Shown here: positions 19,405-28,019 of the stretch, piece after piece | Layout of the letters: every line of letters begins with the position of its first letter | How positions within the stretch are numbered: position 1 is the stretch's first letter | From: Acidobacteriota bacterium | Lineage (GTDB): Bacteria; Acidobacteriota; Blastocatellia; Pyrinomonadales; Pyrinomonadaceae | NCBI GenBank assembly: GCA_025463135.1 | Contig: JAOAPY010000047.1 | Coordinates: 1-64,000 of the forward strand | Direction: 5' to 3' | DNA: 64,000 nucleotides | Position numbers and translations under genes: made by a program | Notes under the pieces: generated by a model | What the model was told of the DNA's origin: nothing | The model's input: only the letters and a program-made list of their open reading frames with translations | Database searches by the model: none

Positions 19405-19435
19405 GGAGCCCAGGCCTTCCACAGGCTCGGGCTCC
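19405..19435 (+). terminator. Hairpin after the second subtilase
   Basis: GGAGCCC (19405-19411) pairs with GGGCTCC (19429-19435) with partial pairing inside the loop. It closely resembles the 16578 hairpin in sequence. It separates the protease from the sigma-factor gene. Confidence 0.6.
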
Positions 19436-19481
19436 TTGCTCATTCCCGGCAAGAATTCTAACTGTCTATCCTTTTGTATTT

Positions 19482-19510
19482 GCGTTATTCTATCGCCGCA
19501 TTTTCCATCC
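19482..19510 (+). promoter_or_regulatory. Possible degenerate copy of the shared motif before the sigma gene
   Basis: GCGTTA at 19482-19487 matches the first half of the box, and CATCC lies at 19506-19510, where CACTC would be expected. The match is partial. If real, it would place the sigma factor under its own control. Confidence 0.25.
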
Positions 19511-19533
19511 CACAGGTACCAGGACCTCCACGA

Positions 19534-20088
19534 TTGTCAGACTCAAAGGGGAAAAAGGAAATAACTCGAGAAAGGTTTGCCGGCTTTCTCGAGTGGCTTA
19601 GTCCCGACAGCAATACTGCGGGAGAGGAATACGAGCGCTTGCGCTTTCGTTTGTGCACCTTTTTTGCGCAGCGCCAATGCGGTTTTCCGGATGAGTTGGC
19701 CGATGAAACCATCAATCGCGTGATCCTCAAGAGCTCAGCCGAGACAATTGAAAACAAAGTCGCCTATTTTTACGGTGTGGCCAAAAATGTCTATCGCGAG
19801 TCCCTGCGAAAAGAACGAACTCATCTGGATATCGATGAAATAGATATCGCTGCGAAGACTCCCGAGGAACCGAGTTTCTCGCGCGAATGTCTGGATAAGT
19901 GTCTGGAGCAGCTTTCACCGGAAACCCGCAGCCTCCTGCTCGATTATTTTTCGGAGGCAAAGCTGGCAAAGATTGAATTGCACCGGCGCCTCTCGGAGAG
20001 CCTGGATATGACCCAAACCGCACTACGGATGCGCATAATGCGCAGCAAGCAAAAGCTAAAGATTTGCGTTCAGGAATGCATGGGCTGA
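19534..20088 (+). CDS. Sigma-70 family (ECF-like) RNA polymerase sigma factor
   Basis: I place the start at a TTG (19534), giving LSDSKGKKEITRE and 184 aa. From memory of the family, acidobacterial relatives begin MSDSxxKKEIT; the frame is open to a TTG at 19474 as well. Region 2 features: FPDELADETINRVI and AYFYGVAKNVYRESLRKE. Region 4: CLEQLSPETRSLLLDYF followed by ALRMRIMRSKQKLK. It has no N-terminal region 1, so it is an alternative sigma. It is followed after 56 nt by a membrane protein with an anti-sigma-like N-terminus, the classic sigma/anti-sigma arrangement. The GTTACG-type boxes nearby are candidate targets. Which promoters it uses is inference. Confidence 0.88.
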   Translation: MSDSKGKKEITRERFAGFLEWLSPDSNTAGEEYERLRFRLCTFFAQRQCGFPDELADETINRVILKSSAETIENKVAYFYGVAKNVYRESLRKERTHLDIDEIDIAAKTPEEPSFSRECLDKCLEQLSPETRSLLLDYFSEAKLAKIELHRRLSESLDMTQTALRMRIMRSKQKLKICVQECMG

Positions 20089-20144
20089 CTTCCTGTTACA
20101 AAACGTCGAGGGCGGGACACACTTGATTAGCGGCGGTAAAAACA

Positions 20145-23100
20145 ATGGGTGAATCTCTCAAAAGTGAAAAAACGATCCGAGAGTATCTTCTGGGCCGGGT
20201 TTTGGATGAAACCAGGCTCGAAGGGCTCGAGGAGCTTTTGTTCACTGATGAAGACTTTTGCTCGCAGGTCGCCCTGGCTGAAGACGAATTGATCAATGAC
20301 TATGTATTCGGCCGCCTGGGCGACGACGACGCTGAGAGTTTTCGCGCGACGCTCGCAGGTAATTCCGAAAGACGCTTCAAACTCGAATTGACCCAGGCTT
20401 TGAGAGAAAAAGCGCTGGCCCGGAACGTGAAGTCAACAAAAGAAAGACCGCCCTTTTTCAGTTCCCTAATCCTGTTCTTTCGTCAGCCAGTCTATGCAGG
20501 CGCCTTTGCGGTGTTGCTGCTTGCCGTGGTGGCCCTGACCCTTTACTTCAGCCGCAGAGGCAATCCTGATGCAATGGCCGAGCTCCGCTCTGTCTACCAA
20601 ATGGCACGGCCAACCGAAACGCGTATTTCAGAATTCGGCTATGCGCCTTTATCACAATTGCGGGGAGCGCCCACACACGCGGACGCAAACCGTTTACGGC
20701 GCATTGAGAACAACTTGATCGAGGCCACCGAAAAGAACTCGAATGCTGATAGCCATCACGCGCTCGGTGTTTTTTATCTTACTCAACGACGATACGCGAT
20801 TGCTATCAAGGAGTTCGAAATTGCGTTGAAACTCGGCGACAACAGCGCCAGGACCCATAACGACCTGGGCGTCGCGCATTTCGAATTATCCAAGACAGTC
20901 GCGAAAGAAAAGAAGCTGGTGGAAGTGGCCCGGAGTCTGGAAGAGTTCACCAAAGCAACGGGACTCGACGGCAATCTGCTCGAGGCGCTCTTTAACAAGG
21001 CCCTGGCACTCGAGAGCCTGGGTTCGCCGCGCGAGGCGAAAGAATCCTGGATGCTTTACCTTAATAAGGATTCCTCATCGCCATGGGCTGACGAAGCGCG
21101 GAAGAACCTGGCCGGACTCGAAAGCGAGCAGACACTCTTCAAATCCGAAGAGCGCGTGCTGGCGGACTTCCTCACTGCCTATCGCAATCACGACTATGCG
21201 CGCGCCCAAAAAATCCACAATGAAACGAAGGGTCTGCTAAACAGCAGCGCGGTGCCGATGCAACTTTCACGGCGTTATTTGCTGGCCAGACAGCGTGGCA
21301 ACGAAACTGAAGCCACGGAAAGCATTGAAGCTCTGACCCATGTCGGCAATTTTGAGAGGACGCTAAACGGCGATTCTTTTTTTTTTGAACTAGCCAATTT
21401 TTACGCTCGTGTTCGCGCTAACCAGGTCGAACCCCTTTTGCAAGCACATGATCTTCTCGCCGCCGCCGTAGAGCTAAAGGGCGGGTTCGCAAAGGCAATC
21501 GCGGACTTTGAAAAGAGCAGAGATCTTTTCGCGCAGCTGGGCGACCTCTGTGACGCTGCCGTCGCTGAAAGTTGGGCCGTCCAGGTGCTATTGGAGATCG
21601 GCAGGATCGCAGAGGGCCGTGAGCGGCTCGAGGCGGCCATCAAAAACGCGGAGCGCAGGAAATTCAAAGTCCTGGAGCCCACAGCATATTATTGGTTTGC
21701 GATGGGTGCCTTTGGACAGGACCACCTTTCTGAATCCGACAAGAACCTCAAGATCGCGTTGCGCCTGGCCGAATCCGACCACAATGCTTTCGAAGTCCAG
21801 CACGCGCGGGAAGCGCTGGCAAGGGGCTACTCCGACCTGGGGGAATTGGGTGCAGCTCTCACTTATGCAAGTACGCTGCTTCCTGATGAGGGACTTTACT
21901 ACGTCAGCAAAAACCAATTCTTGCGCGATAAAGCAACGCTGGCGGTCCTGGCTCTGAAACTGGAGTTCTACGCGACCTCGTTAAGTCTGGCTCGCGAACA
22001 TCTGACTGTGGTCCAGATTAACTGGCCGCCGGCCAGCAGCCGCGTCGATGATTCTCTACGGCTCATGGTACGGGCTGCGTCCGCCAACCAGGATTATGCT
22101 GACGCCTTGAAATACGCCAACGAATCAATGCAAATTGCGCTGACGCGCGGCGACAGCGCCGAGAACACCCGCGTAACCGCTGAGATCCATCTGTTGCTTG
22201 CCAAAATAAAAAGCAAGACCAATGACTTTCGGGGAGCCCTGGCGGATTACGACAGAGCCTTCGATCTGTATCGTCGCTTGCCGGAGTTGACGCTTGGCTC
22301 ATATGAAATTCATAAGGGCAAGCTGCTTTGTTTTCAGCAACTCAACGAGCAGGAGAATTTTGCCGAAGAATTAAAGACCGTTTTAGCGCTATCCGAAGAG
22401 TATCGACACAATATTCGCGAAGATGATTCACGGCAGGCGTTCTTCGCCAACGAACAAGACGTTTTCGACGCGGCAATTGAGCACGCAATAGAGACCCAGG
22501 ACAGCCGGTCCGCATTCACCTTCTCCGAAGATTCGAAAGCCCGTTCGTTGTTGGATTTTGTTGAATCCGACAAGTCGATCGCCGAAGTTGAAAAGGATTT
22601 TGGCGCCGTATCGCAGCCCCTGACGCTGGCGGGAATCCAGGATCGCCTGCCGGACCAGGTACAGTTCGTGCAGTATGCGGTGCTCCCGCACAGCCTGGCG
22701 ATCTGGATCGTAACCAGGACGCGTTTTCAGTTGTTGATGAAACCGATAACGGCTGCGGAACTGGAAAACAGGATCGCTGCTTATCAAAGCCTGATTGTTC
22801 TTCAACAGCCGGCCGCTGATATCAGGCAGGCCGGACAGGAACTCTATCAACTTTTGATTCCACCGGACCTCAGCAGCGAAAAGCAACTGGGCTTGATTCC
22901 GGATAAGGCTCTGCATCAACTCTCGTTTGCCACGCTCGTTGCGCCTAACGGCAAGTATCTGCTCGAAGACTATGCGTTGTTCTATGCACCGAGCGCTTCT
23001 GTTCTGGTGCTCGCCACTGAAAATGCGCAGCGAAAGGAACGAGCCGGCAGCGAGAGTCTGCTAAGCATCGGCAATCCTGATTTTGATCGTGAACAGAACC

Positions 23101-23657
23101 CCAACCTGCCGGACCTGCGCTCTGCTGAGGACGAGGCCAGGGATGTTGCGGGCCACTACCAGAGTTCGCTCGAGCTGATCGGCGACGCGGCCACCAAAGA
23201 AAAATTCCTGCTCAATTTTACCGACGTGGATGTGGTCCACTTCGCCGGTCACTTCCTGCCCAATGGCCAATCGCCCGGGAATTCCAAATTACTTTTCGCC
23301 GGTGGCGATCTGCGCTCATCCGAGCTCAGCGCGTACAAATTGCCAAAGGCGAAACTGGTCGTGCTGTCCGCTTGCGAAACCGGATTCGAACGTTACAACA
23401 AGAGCGAAGGCGCCATCGGCATCGCACGTACACTGTTGGCCATGGGGGCGCCGCTGGTGGTCGCGAGTCAATGGCAAGTCGACTCGGAACCTACGAAAGA
23501 TTTGATGATCGCTTTCCATCGCAACCGCAAAGAAAAAGGACTGACTACAGGCGAGAGCTTGCGGCAGGCGCAGCTTGAGCTATTGAGCAAAGCCGAGACA
23601 AAGGCGCCTTTCTATTGGGCTGCTTTTTCGCTGTTCGGTGGCTACGCCAATTACTAA
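20145..23657 (+). CDS. Transmembrane anti-sigma-like / TPR / CHAT caspase-like protein
   Basis: 1170 residues. Residues 1-100 are a cytoplasmic helical domain (EKTIREYLLGRVLDE, LLFTDEDFCSQVALAEDELI, NDYVFGRLGDDDAESF) of the kind placed next to sigma factors in Acidobacteriota as a zinc-free anti-sigma. One membrane segment follows (about 116-135). A long region of TPRs (about 170-760) should be periplasmic if the N-terminus is inside. The C-terminal 350 residues are a CHAT domain, a caspase/separase-fold peptidase: His1036 (HFAGH) and Cys1077 (LSACETG), then GIARTLLAMGAPLVVASQW and FYWAAFSLFGGY. Both catalytic residues are present, so it is probably active. Likely role: sensing or proteolysis that frees the upstream sigma factor, or a downstream effector. 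The cleavage target is unknown. Confidence 0.9.
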   Translation: MGESLKSEKTIREYLLGRVLDETRLEGLEELLFTDEDFCSQVALAEDELINDYVFGRLGDDDAESFRATLAGNSERRFKLELTQALREKALARNVKSTKERPPFFSSLILFFRQPVYAGAFAVLLLAVVALTLYFSRRGNPDAMAELRSVYQMARPTETRISEFGYAPLSQLRGAPTHADANRLRRIENNLIEATEKNSNADSHHALGVFYLTQRRYAIAIKEFEIALKLGDNSARTHNDLGVAHFELSKTVAKEKKLVEVARSLEEFTKATGLDGNLLEALFNKALALESLGSPREAKESWMLYLNKDSSSPWADEARKNLAGLESEQTLFKSEERVLADFLTAYRNHDYARAQKIHNETKGLLNSSAVPMQLSRRYLLARQRGNETEATESIEALTHVGNFERTLNGDSFFFELANFYARVRANQVEPLLQAHDLLAAAVELKGGFAKAIADFEKSRDLFAQLGDLCDAAVAESWAVQVLLEIGRIAEGRERLEAAIKNAERRKFKVLEPTAYYWFAMGAFGQDHLSESDKNLKIALRLAESDHNAFEVQHAREALARGYSDLGELGAALTYASTLLPDEGLYYVSKNQFLRDKATLAVLALKLEFYATSLSLAREHLTVVQINWPPASSRVDDSLRLMVRAASANQDYADALKYANESMQIALTRGDSAENTRVTAEIHLLLAKIKSKTNDFRGALADYDRAFDLYRRLPELTLGSYEIHKGKLLCFQQLNEQENFAEELKTVLALSEEYRHNIREDDSRQAFFANEQDVFDAAIEHAIETQDSRSAFTFSEDSKARSLLDFVESDKSIAEVEKDFGAVSQPLTLAGIQDRLPDQVQFVQYAVLPHSLAIWIVTRTRFQLLMKPITAAELENRIAAYQSLIVLQQPAADIRQAGQELYQLLIPPDLSSEKQLGLIPDKALHQLSFATLVAPNGKYLLEDYALFYAPSASVLVLATENAQRKERAGSESLLSIGNPDFDREQNPNLPDLRSAEDEARDVAGHYQSSLELIGDAATKEKFLLNFTDVDVVHFAGHFLPNGQSPGNSKLLFAGGDLRSSELSAYKLPKAKLVVLSACETGFERYNKSEGAIGIARTLLAMGAPLVVASQWQVDSEPTKDLMIAFHRNRKEKGLTTGESLRQAQLELLSKAETKAPFYWAAFSLFGGYANY

Positions 23658-23741
23658 TTGTACGACAGGCTGCCAGCCTGTCGAGGTCTGGTTAACACGG
23701 TCCAGGCGCCGCATCTGCAGGCTGGCAGCCTGCAGTACAAC
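23657..23741. repeat. Pair of palindromic repeats between genes
   Basis: TTGTACGACAGGCTGCCAGC begins the left unit (inner palindrome GACAGGCTGCCAGCCTGTC). CTGCAGGCTGGCAGCC and TGCAGTACAA form the right unit. The ends TTGTAC and GTACAA are themselves inverted. A dispersed REP-like element. It begins at the CHAT stop codon and ends 3 nt before the next ATG. Confidence 0.7.
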
Positions 23742-23744
23742 ATT

Positions 23745-24578
23745 ATGAGCATCTGCCCCAAATGTAGTGCCTACTACGACGACCATTCTCTGGCGTTTTG
23801 TCTCGCTGACGGCGCGCCACTGGTCCAGGTGGATCCTGGCAGCCGGAGCTGGAACGAGGGCACCCGGTCCATTGAAGAGAACAAGAATTCGTTGAGAGGT
23901 CAGCAGCGCAAAAGAAAGTGGCGACGCATTTGGTCGAGTCTAGCCGTCGCGTTGGCAACTATCGTGCTGGCCTATGTCCTGGTGGCTCGGGGCTTCGTTG
24001 GAGTTGAGCAGGTTACCCCGTCCCGTTCACCTACGCCTCCGCCAGCTACTACTTCATCGGAGCCATGGCCTTCCCCGTTACCGATTCCTCTATCGATACC
24101 GGACCTGACGCCATCGCCTTCGCCAACCCGCGAAGTGCCACCGTCGCCATCGCCTACTCAAATCAAGATAACGCCACCGTCGCCATCCCCGACACAAACT
24201 AAGATAACGCCGCCATCGCCATCGCCTTTTGTGATCCATGAAACACCAACGCCACCTCCACCGGCGAGCCCGTCACCGCGTATTAGTCCGTCGCCGACTC
24301 CCTGTTCGGAAACCAGGGAGACCATGATCAGAAGATTCGGAGATATGTGGCGACGAAGGATTAGCGACGATCCACCTAAAGCCGCGCCGGGCGCTCAGGA
24401 AAAGCCCATCCTCGAGTGGATCGAATATCAAGTTTCATTCAAGGAGTGTAAAGCGGCTTTCATCACCGCGAAATATGAGTGGGTATTCAGGCCCAATGCG
24501 GTTTCAAGCGGAAGGAGAGTCTCCGGGGAAAAAAGGTTCGGTTGTTTTAAGGTTGTCGGTATCTGGGTTTGCAACTAG
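23745..24578 (+). CDS. Zinc-ribbon membrane protein with Pro/Ser-rich linker
   Basis: Start at 23745 (277 aa), not the earlier in-frame TTG at 23658, because the intervening codons are entirely palindromic repeat DNA. Residues 4-19 (CPKCSAYYDDHSLAFC) form a short zinc ribbon of the type seen at the N-terminus of many acidobacterial membrane proteins. A basic stretch leads to one membrane helix (about 65-87). A repetitive Pro/Ser/Thr linker (PPSPSPTQ units, about 95-190) joins a small C-terminal domain of about 85 residues with four cysteines (PCSETRE, KECKAAF, FGCFK, WVCN). The C-terminal domain is not one I recognise. The ribbon would be cytoplasmic and the rest outside. It follows the CHAT gene on the same strand, so a shared signalling role is possible but unproven. 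Confidence 0.8.
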   Translation: MSICPKCSAYYDDHSLAFCLADGAPLVQVDPGSRSWNEGTRSIEENKNSLRGQQRKRKWRRIWSSLAVALATIVLAYVLVARGFVGVEQVTPSRSPTPPPATTSSEPWPSPLPIPLSIPDLTPSPSPTREVPPSPSPTQIKITPPSPSPTQTKITPPSPSPFVIHETPTPPPPASPSPRISPSPTPCSETRETMIRRFGDMWRRRISDDPPKAAPGAQEKPILEWIEYQVSFKECKAAFITAKYEWVFRPNAVSSGRRVSGEKRFGCFKVVGIWVCN

Positions 24579-24660
24579 TTTCGTTTTACGATGTGGCATC
24601 TGCATCCTGCCGATGTCTGGCGTGGAATATTAACCGACGGGCGGTGGCTTGACTCTTAGC

Positions 24661-24690
24661 ACCCAGACGGGCGGGACGCCCGCGCCACGA
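24661..24690. repeat. Copy of a GC-rich dispersed palindrome
   Basis: ACGGGCGGGACGCCCGCGCC is the complement-oriented form of the GGCACGGGCGTCCCGCCCGTG units at 40.8 kb. It lies just upstream of motif copy 4. Confidence 0.55.
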
Positions 24691-24702
24691 AAAACTCGGG
24701 AG

Positions 24703-24731
24703 GCGTTACGTTTAAAGCGCAAAAGTCACCT
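24703..24731 (+). promoter_or_regulatory. Shared two-box promoter-like motif, copy 4
   Basis: GCGTTACGTTT at 24703-24713, a 13-nt spacer, then CACCT at 24727-24731. The ATG at 24773 is 59 nt after the first box, a shorter leader than in the other three copies. Confidence 0.55.
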
Positions 24732-24772
24732 TAGTCTGAAGGCTTTGATCACTTATTCACAGGAGAAACATC

Positions 24773-25624
24773 ATGTCTGTTAACGAAGGCTCTGCTACCG
24801 CACTTGTCAGATTCACCGGCCTCGGAATTATCTGCTTCAACAAAGATAAGCAACGCGGTGAGATCGCCGCCGTTCGCGATAGTAAACATACGCTGACTAT
24901 CAAACTCCAAAGGCCGGCTTTCCAGGAAGGCGCCGAGAATGACGTTATAGTCTACGAGGATATTGCAACCTATCAACAGCTTCCCGAGGAAGACGTGCAG
25001 ATTGAAATCAAGGCAAGTGGTGCCGCCGCGATCAAAGGCTATGAAATTTATCAAAGCGGCGACTTTGACAGGCTCAATTCTTCTGACCTCAATGACTTCC
25101 GTTGGATCGTCAACATGAATGCTCTACACGGCGACATGCCGCTAACCCCGGGCCAGGGCGAGCGCCATCCGCTGACGAAAATTTATATCGACAACGGGCT
25201 TTTCTACACCCACAAACTGGATACGAACCTGTATTTTGAAAAGGTGCAAAAGGACGCCACCGGCGCCACTACGCAACGCGAGATTTTTGGGAGCATTGCG
25301 GAGACCATCGGGGTCAAGCTCGAAGGCGACGAAGTGAGTTTTACTATTCGTATCGGCGGCAAGGAAGAAACCCATTCGCTCGAGCGAGTTGCCGGGCTGC
25401 CATTCAGAATCGAAATTGCCAACATGGATCACAGCGCTGATGCTGTCTACAGCGACATGCCTGACTACTATCGATACCTGTCCAGTGCCACCGGAACGCA
25501 ATTTGACCTCAGCCCGGTAGTCGAAGAGGGTGCCGGCGCTGCCGTGAGCGGCGGATCCATAAATATGCGTGAGTTCTGTCATCCAATCGGTGCGGATGAT
25601 TTGATGTCGATTGACGATCTCTGA
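24773..25624 (+). CDS. Soluble protein of unknown function, partner of the trypsin-like gene
   Basis: 283 residues, AGGAG 7 nt before the ATG. No signal peptide or membrane segment. It is acidic and mixed alpha/beta, with stretches such as RFTGLGIICFNKDKQRGEIA, TLTIKLQRPAFQEGAE and RFRIEIANMDHSADAVY-like strands toward the C-terminus. I do not recognise a family. It sits 7 nt from the protease gene at 25632 and carries the shared promoter box, so the two are very likely one transcript. It could be a cytoplasmic regulator, adaptor or substrate of that protease. No function is assigned. Confidence 0.8.
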   Translation: MSVNEGSATALVRFTGLGIICFNKDKQRGEIAAVRDSKHTLTIKLQRPAFQEGAENDVIVYEDIATYQQLPEEDVQIEIKASGAAAIKGYEIYQSGDFDRLNSSDLNDFRWIVNMNALHGDMPLTPGQGERHPLTKIYIDNGLFYTHKLDTNLYFEKVQKDATGATTQREIFGSIAETIGVKLEGDEVSFTIRIGGKEETHSLERVAGLPFRIEIANMDHSADAVYSDMPDYYRYLSSATGTQFDLSPVVEEGAGAAVSGGSINMREFCHPIGADDLMSIDDL

Positions 25625-25631
25625 GGGCTTT

Positions 25632-26906
25632 ATGATCCTCCTCATCTTCGCTAAACACTTCATGTGGTCCCGCCCGGATGGTCACGGCGGAACCATGACC
25701 TATTACTATTACGATTCAGTTACCTGGATCGTGGGCGCGTTGGCCCTTGCCTGGCTCGCCTGGTTTTTGATCAGCCGGTATCGACGCGCGCGGGCGCTGC
25801 GACGTCCGGCACGACGCATCAATTACCGATTGCTAAAGCGCCTTGTCAGGATCAAGAGTGAATTCAGTTCAATTAATCTGAGACCTGGTTTTTCCAGAAC
25901 AATCCACGCCATCGGTCTTGGTATGCTCGCCGCTACCGATGAATATTGCATCCAGGTTTTTATCAATGATGCGAATGCAGAGTTGTGGAATGGCGCGGGC
26001 GCCGCACCCTTGCCGGCCACCTTTCGCGGTGTTCCCGTGATTCTAATCGAAATGCCCAGCGCCGGTTTCTTGTCCGCTGCGGCTCCGCGAATGACTGCGG
26101 GGGAACCACCGTATCCCAACGGCATTCGCGAGCAGCAGGCAGTGATAATCGGCGGCATCAGCGGCGCCAACACTAACCTGACGGGGCAAAGCGGAACGAT
26201 TGGCTATTTCTGTAGGCGCAGGAGTAAGCTGGCGCGCCGCAAAGAAATTCATCTGCTCAGCAATTCACATGTCTTTGCCGATCTGCGCAAAACAACCATT
26301 GATAATAGTGATTTGATACTACAACCCAGTCCGGGTGAGCCGGCCGGCAATCGGCCCATCGGAACGCTGGTTAACTTTTCCGCTTTGAAGTTCGATGCCG
26401 ATATCAATGAACCCAATCACATCGACGCGGCCATAGCCAGGTTGTGGGGACCGCAACAGCACCAGCCCCTAATTCCTATGATTGGCGCCATCAAGGGCTA
26501 TGTTCCCAAGCGAGATGTTGCAATCGGCGAAGCGGCTCGCAAGTTCGGGAGAACCACTGGGTACACCGAAGGCCGCGTCTCTTCAATCTATCTGGATATT
26601 TGGATCCGGTATGATCGCACCGGGCAGTCGGCCTTTTTTCAGAACCAGTTCCTGATTGCACCAGCCGAGCCGGGCTTTACGAAATTTGTTTCCAAAGGCG
26701 ACAGCGGTTCGCTCGTGGTTGATGCCGAACAACATGCGCTCGGGTTGATTTTTGCTGGTATGTCCGAAGTGCCGGAAGGAACAAAGGCCGTCCCGAAGTT
26801 CGCGGTTGATCCTAATCGTGAAAAGCCACCGAGAATCGAAAGCTACGGCGTCGCCAATCCTATAAGTGAAGTTTTGGATCGGCTCAAAATCGATTTGCTG
26901 GTTTGA
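25632..26906 (+). CDS. Membrane-tethered trypsin-like serine protease
   Basis: I use the ATG at 25632 (424 aa), preceded by GAGGG; an in-frame TTG at 25611 would overlap the upstream stop. A transmembrane helix (TWIVGALALAWLAWFLIS, residues about 28-46) is followed by a basic stop-transfer stretch (RYRRARALRRPARR), so the protease body may be cytoplasmic, although topology is not certain. The catalytic domain of the chymotrypsin fold shows His in LLSNSHVFADL, Asp in NHIDAAIARLW and Ser in SKGDSGSLVVD, all in the right order. It appears complete and active. It is the last gene of the island that carries the promoter box. Possible roles are regulated intracellular proteolysis or conflict-type signalling. 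Confidence 0.85.
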   Translation: MILLIFAKHFMWSRPDGHGGTMTYYYYDSVTWIVGALALAWLAWFLISRYRRARALRRPARRINYRLLKRLVRIKSEFSSINLRPGFSRTIHAIGLGMLAATDEYCIQVFINDANAELWNGAGAAPLPATFRGVPVILIEMPSAGFLSAAAPRMTAGEPPYPNGIREQQAVIIGGISGANTNLTGQSGTIGYFCRRRSKLARRKEIHLLSNSHVFADLRKTTIDNSDLILQPSPGEPAGNRPIGTLVNFSALKFDADINEPNHIDAAIARLWGPQQHQPLIPMIGAIKGYVPKRDVAIGEAARKFGRTTGYTEGRVSSIYLDIWIRYDRTGQSAFFQNQFLIAPAEPGFTKFVSKGDSGSLVVDAEQHALGLIFAGMSEVPEGTKAVPKFAVDPNREKPPRIESYGVANPISEVLDRLKIDLLV

Positions 26907-26913
26907 TCGCCAA

Positions 26914-27882
26914 TCAGGAAAACCCAACGACGGAATGCGGAACATATGGTCCTTCCAATCCCGCAATCTCTTCTGAAGTGAGATTAAGCGTCAGGGACGC
27001 GACAGCATCGTCAAGGTGTTCCAACCTGGAAGCCCCAACAATCGGAGCTGTAACAAAGGGCTTTTGTACCATCCACGCCAGGGCCACCTGCGCACGCGGC
27101 ACGGCTATCTGCGACACCTGCTCGACTATACCGCGGTCGGCATCTTCAGTGACGGCATAAAGTGTCTTGCCAAATTCGTCCGTCTCCAGGCGATTGGTGA
27201 TCGCATTCCAATCACGGGTCAGTCGCCCACGCGCCAGGGGACTCCACGGCACAACGCCAACACCTTCAGCCGCACACAGAGGCATCATCTCGCGCTCTTC
27301 TTCGCGATTGAGTAGATTGTAGTGGTTCTGCATTGAGACGAAGCGCGTCCAGCCGTTCAACTCTGCGACATGTAAGGCCCTGGAGAACTGCCACGCATAC
27401 ATTGATGAGGCGCCAATGTAACGTGCCTTCCCTGCTTTGATGACATCGTGCAGTCCTTCGAGCGTTTCTTCAATTGGAGTCTCTTTGTCCCAACGATGAA
27501 TCTGATAGAGATCGACATAGTCGGTGCCGAGCCGACGCAAGCTCGCATCGATCTCAGTCATTATCGACTTGCGTGACAAGCCGCGGGCATTTGCACCCTG
27601 GCGTGTGGGGTAGAAAACTTTCGTGGCAATAACGACTTCTTCGCGCCGAGCAAAATCGCGCAAAGCACGCCCGACAATCTCTTCACTCGTGCCGTCTGAA
27701 TAAGTGTTCGCGGTGTCAAAGAAATTGATGCCCAGTTCCAGAGCCCGTTGGAAAAAGGGGCGGCTCTTTTCTTCGTCAAGGGTCCACGGATGTGTGCCTC
27801 GTTCAGGTATACCATAGGTCATACAGCCGAGACAGATACGCGACACTTTTAAACCGGTGCGGCCGAGTTTGACGTACTCCAT
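26914..27882 (-). CDS. Aldo/keto reductase
   Basis: 322 residues, AAAGGAA before the ATG. NADPH-dependent TIM-barrel oxidoreductase. The catalytic tetrad is visible: Asp56 (FFDTAN), Tyr61 (NTYSDGTSE), Lys88 (ATKVF) and His129 (YQIHRWD). GASRLEHLDDAV near the C-terminus is the cofactor-binding segment of the YajO/YghZ-like subfamily. It should reduce carbonyl compounds in the cytoplasm; the physiological substrate cannot be told. It converges with the trypsin-like gene, with only 7 nt between stops. Confidence 0.95.
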   Translation of the reverse strand: MEYVKLGRTGLKVSRICLGCMTYGIPERGTHPWTLDEEKSRPFFQRALELGINFFDTANTYSDGTSEEIVGRALRDFARREEVVIATKVFYPTRQGANARGLSRKSIMTEIDASLRRLGTDYVDLYQIHRWDKETPIEETLEGLHDVIKAGKARYIGASSMYAWQFSRALHVAELNGWTRFVSMQNHYNLLNREEEREMMPLCAAEGVGVVPWSPLARGRLTRDWNAITNRLETDEFGKTLYAVTEDADRGIVEQVSQIAVPRAQVALAWMVQKPFVTAPIVGASRLEHLDDAVASLTLNLTSEEIAGLEGPYVPHSVVGFS

Positions 27883-28019
27883 AGATGCTTTCCTTTCGCG
27901 TTATTGCGTGCTCATGCTACGGCGATGCCTCAGAAGGGTAACATGCCACGTCAATACTGATGCCACGGGCCTGCACTTGAACGCTCGACGGACGAGTCGG
28001 CCTACTAAGCGAACCCGCC

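Noticed and set aside
23658-23744. N-terminal extension of the zinc-ribbon protein
   Set aside because: These codons are palindromic repeat DNA, and family members start at the zinc ribbon, so the ATG at 23745 is preferred.
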